Below are positions 5,640-6,738 of a stretch of 6,738 bases of DNA, piece by piece. Below the pieces are notes generated by a model, which was not told the DNA's origin, ran no database searches, and saw nothing but the letters and a program-made list of their open reading frames with translations. Where the stretch lies: positions 1 through 6,738 of the forward strand of contig JAILGO010000158.1 in the NCBI GenBank assembly GCA_024696725.1. Direction: 5' to 3'. This DNA comes from Eubacterium sp. GTDB taxonomy: Bacteria > Bacillota > Clostridia > Oscillospirales > Acutalibacteraceae. Every line of letters begins with the position of its first letter. Positions within the stretch are counted from its first letter, which is position 1. A program made the translations under genes and the position numbers.

Positions 5640-6738
5640 TTATTCTAATGATTTAATGATTTTATTCATTTCGCCGAGCTTGCTTTCAATGTCCTCAACG
5701 AGTTTAAACTGATTTCTTGCGCGGTTGAGATTATGTTTATTATAATCCGTCTTGAAATAGATATTACCGTTAAGGTAATCAGTCAGGAAGCGCATTCCGC
5801 ACTCAAGCGTCATAAGCTTAGCAGAAAAGGCAAGATATTTTTTCTCAAAATACGTAAGCGCTTCGCCCGCCTCGCTGAGATAGCCCTTCGCGTACGCTTC
5901 AAAATAGCTGAGGTCAAGGCTTACCTTACTCAAATCGGTTTCGTCCTCTGCCGCAGTGCTCGCGCCGAAGCGGATGCTGTCGCCGAAATCATAGAGCGCA
6001 AGTCCGGGCATTACGGTATCGAGGTCGATAACGCACACGCATTCGCCCGTTCTTTCGTCAAACATAACGTTATTAAGCTTAGTATCGTTATGCGTTACAC
6101 GAAGCGGAAGAGAGCCCTGTACCGCCAAATCGTAAAGCAAATCCATATCGTTTCGCCTTGCGGTTACAAATTCAATTTCCTTTTCGCACTCGCTGAGAAG
6201 CATATCGTCCGCCGCGAAAAGCGCGGGAAGAAACTCGTTATCAAAGCGCCACGGAGTGTTATGGAAATTAGGAATTGTTTCGTACAGCGTGTCGGCGGGA
6301 AAATCCTTAAGCAGCTTCTGAAAACGTCCGAACGCTGCGCCGCTTTTTCCGAAAAGCTCAGCGCTTTCGGCGGAGTCGTAGCTTATACTGTCCGCAACGA
6401 AAACATAAGCGCGGAAGCACTCCCCGTCCCCGGTCTTATAATAATCTTCACCGTCGGTTGTTTTTACAAAGTGCAGAGTTTCACGCTCGGGGTCTCCGCC
6501 GTTTTCAATAATAACGCCGCGGAGATAATCCGTTACGGCGAATACGTTTTTCATAAGCTCGTCGGGCTTTTTAAAGACCGCAGTATTTATTTTCTGAATA
6601 ACGTATTTTTTTACCTTACCGTCGAGGTCGTATTCTGCAAGGAACGTTCTGTTAATATGTCCCGAGCCGAACTCCTTAACGCTTCGGAATTCGCCTTCAA
6701 AGTCAAATTGACTTACGATATCAATAATATTCAAATCA
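5640..6738 (-). CDS. nahK: N-acetylhexosamine 1-kinase (NahK/LnpB type), 5' end at or beyond the right edge
   Basis: An aminoglycoside-phosphotransferase-fold kinase of the NahK family, which phosphorylates GlcNAc or GalNAc at C1 using ATP in the lacto-N-biose/galacto-N-biose pathway known from Bifidobacterium. Counting from TTG 6734 there are 364 residues (B. longum NahK about 359). Seen in order: a glycine-rich nucleotide loop GSGHINRTF (23-31), [11 protein letters not shown] (44-54), FHNTPWRF (157-164), the catalytic loop [15 protein letters not shown] (212-226) with the expected base D217, the metal-binding IDLDTVMPG (236-244), [20 protein letters not shown] (249-268) and [14 protein letters not shown] (310-323). 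These are strikingly close to the Bifidobacterium enzyme. The start is unsure: TTG 6734 is the only start codon visible, but the frame stays open to the window edge and relatives have several more N-terminal residues, so the true start may lie just outside. It is followed 20 bases later by rubrerythrin. A partner phosphorylase (GH112) is not in the window. Confidence 0.93.
   Translation of the reverse strand, partial: DLNIIDIVSQFDFEGEFRSVKEFGSGHINRTFLAEYDLDGKVKKYVIQKINTAVFKKPDELMKNVFAVTDYLRGVIIENGGDPERETLHFVKTTDGEDYYKTGDGECFRAYVFVADSISYDSAESAELFGKSGAAFGRFQKLLKDFPADTLYETIPNFHNTPWRFDNEFLPALFAADDMLLSECEKEIEFVTARRNDMDLLYDLAVQGSLPLRVTHNDTKLNNVMFDERTGECVCVIDLDTVMPGLALYDFGDSIRFGASTAAEDETDLSKVSLDLSYFEAYAKGYLSEAGEALTYFEKKYLAFSAKLMTLECGMRFLTDYLNGNIYFKTDYNKHNLNRARNQFKLVEDIESKLGEMNKIIKSLE

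Noticed and set aside
5640..5690. Internal promoter for rubrerythrin at the end of the kinase gene
   Set aside because: A TTGAAA with AATAAA at 17 bases can be found on the minus strand, but the -10 matches only four of six positions; too weak to list.

Overview
The window looks like a piece of chromosome from an anaerobic, spore-lineage Firmicute (Clostridia, probably a gut Oscillospiraceae- or Lachnospiraceae-type organism). The reasons are a rubrerythrin, a recognisable spoVAD sporulation gene, strong AGGAGG-type ribosome binding sites, sigma-A-type promoters in AT-rich gaps, and genes for using host or dietary glycans. The lineage is inferred from gene content; there is no rRNA or phylogenetic marker here.

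Layout, left to right. (1) 1-1273, minus strand: a YgjP-like zinc metallopeptidase followed nine bases later by a GH29 alpha-L-fucosidase that runs off the left edge. (2) 1274-1365: a compact divergent promoter region. The leftward -10 box sits so close to the peptidase ATG that the mRNA may be leaderless. (3) 1366-1821, plus strand: a PPC-domain (DUF296) protein, ended by a hairpin terminator that also serves the convergent gene. (4) 1847-2860, minus strand: a full-length spoVAD frame (338 codons counting the final stop) interrupted by two in-frame stops, TAG at codon 54 and TGA at codon 301. It is best called a pseudogene. It stands alone, without spoVAC or spoVAE/AEB beside it. (5) 2907-5077, plus strand: a monocistronic unit with promoter, GH36 alpha-galactosidase and terminator. 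(6) 5083-6738, minus strand: a NahK-type N-acetylhexosamine 1-kinase, 5' end at or just beyond the right edge, followed 20 bases later by rubrerythrin.

How it fits together: alpha-fucosidase, alpha-galactosidase and NahK are all tools for taking apart and using galactose-, fucose- and N-acetylhexosamine-containing glycans such as mucin or milk-type oligosaccharides. They lie in three separate transcription units, so this is a loose catabolic neighbourhood rather than one operon. Rubrerythrin provides peroxide defence and shares a transcript with the kinase for no obvious biochemical reason.

The most notable observation is the decayed spoVAD. Its residues before, between and after the two stops still fit the family in one unbroken frame, so the damage is recent, or the stops are sequencing errors, or they are read through. 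I see no strong evidence of an undescribed multi-gene system. No tRNA, rRNA, CRISPR array, insertion sequence or attachment site was seen.
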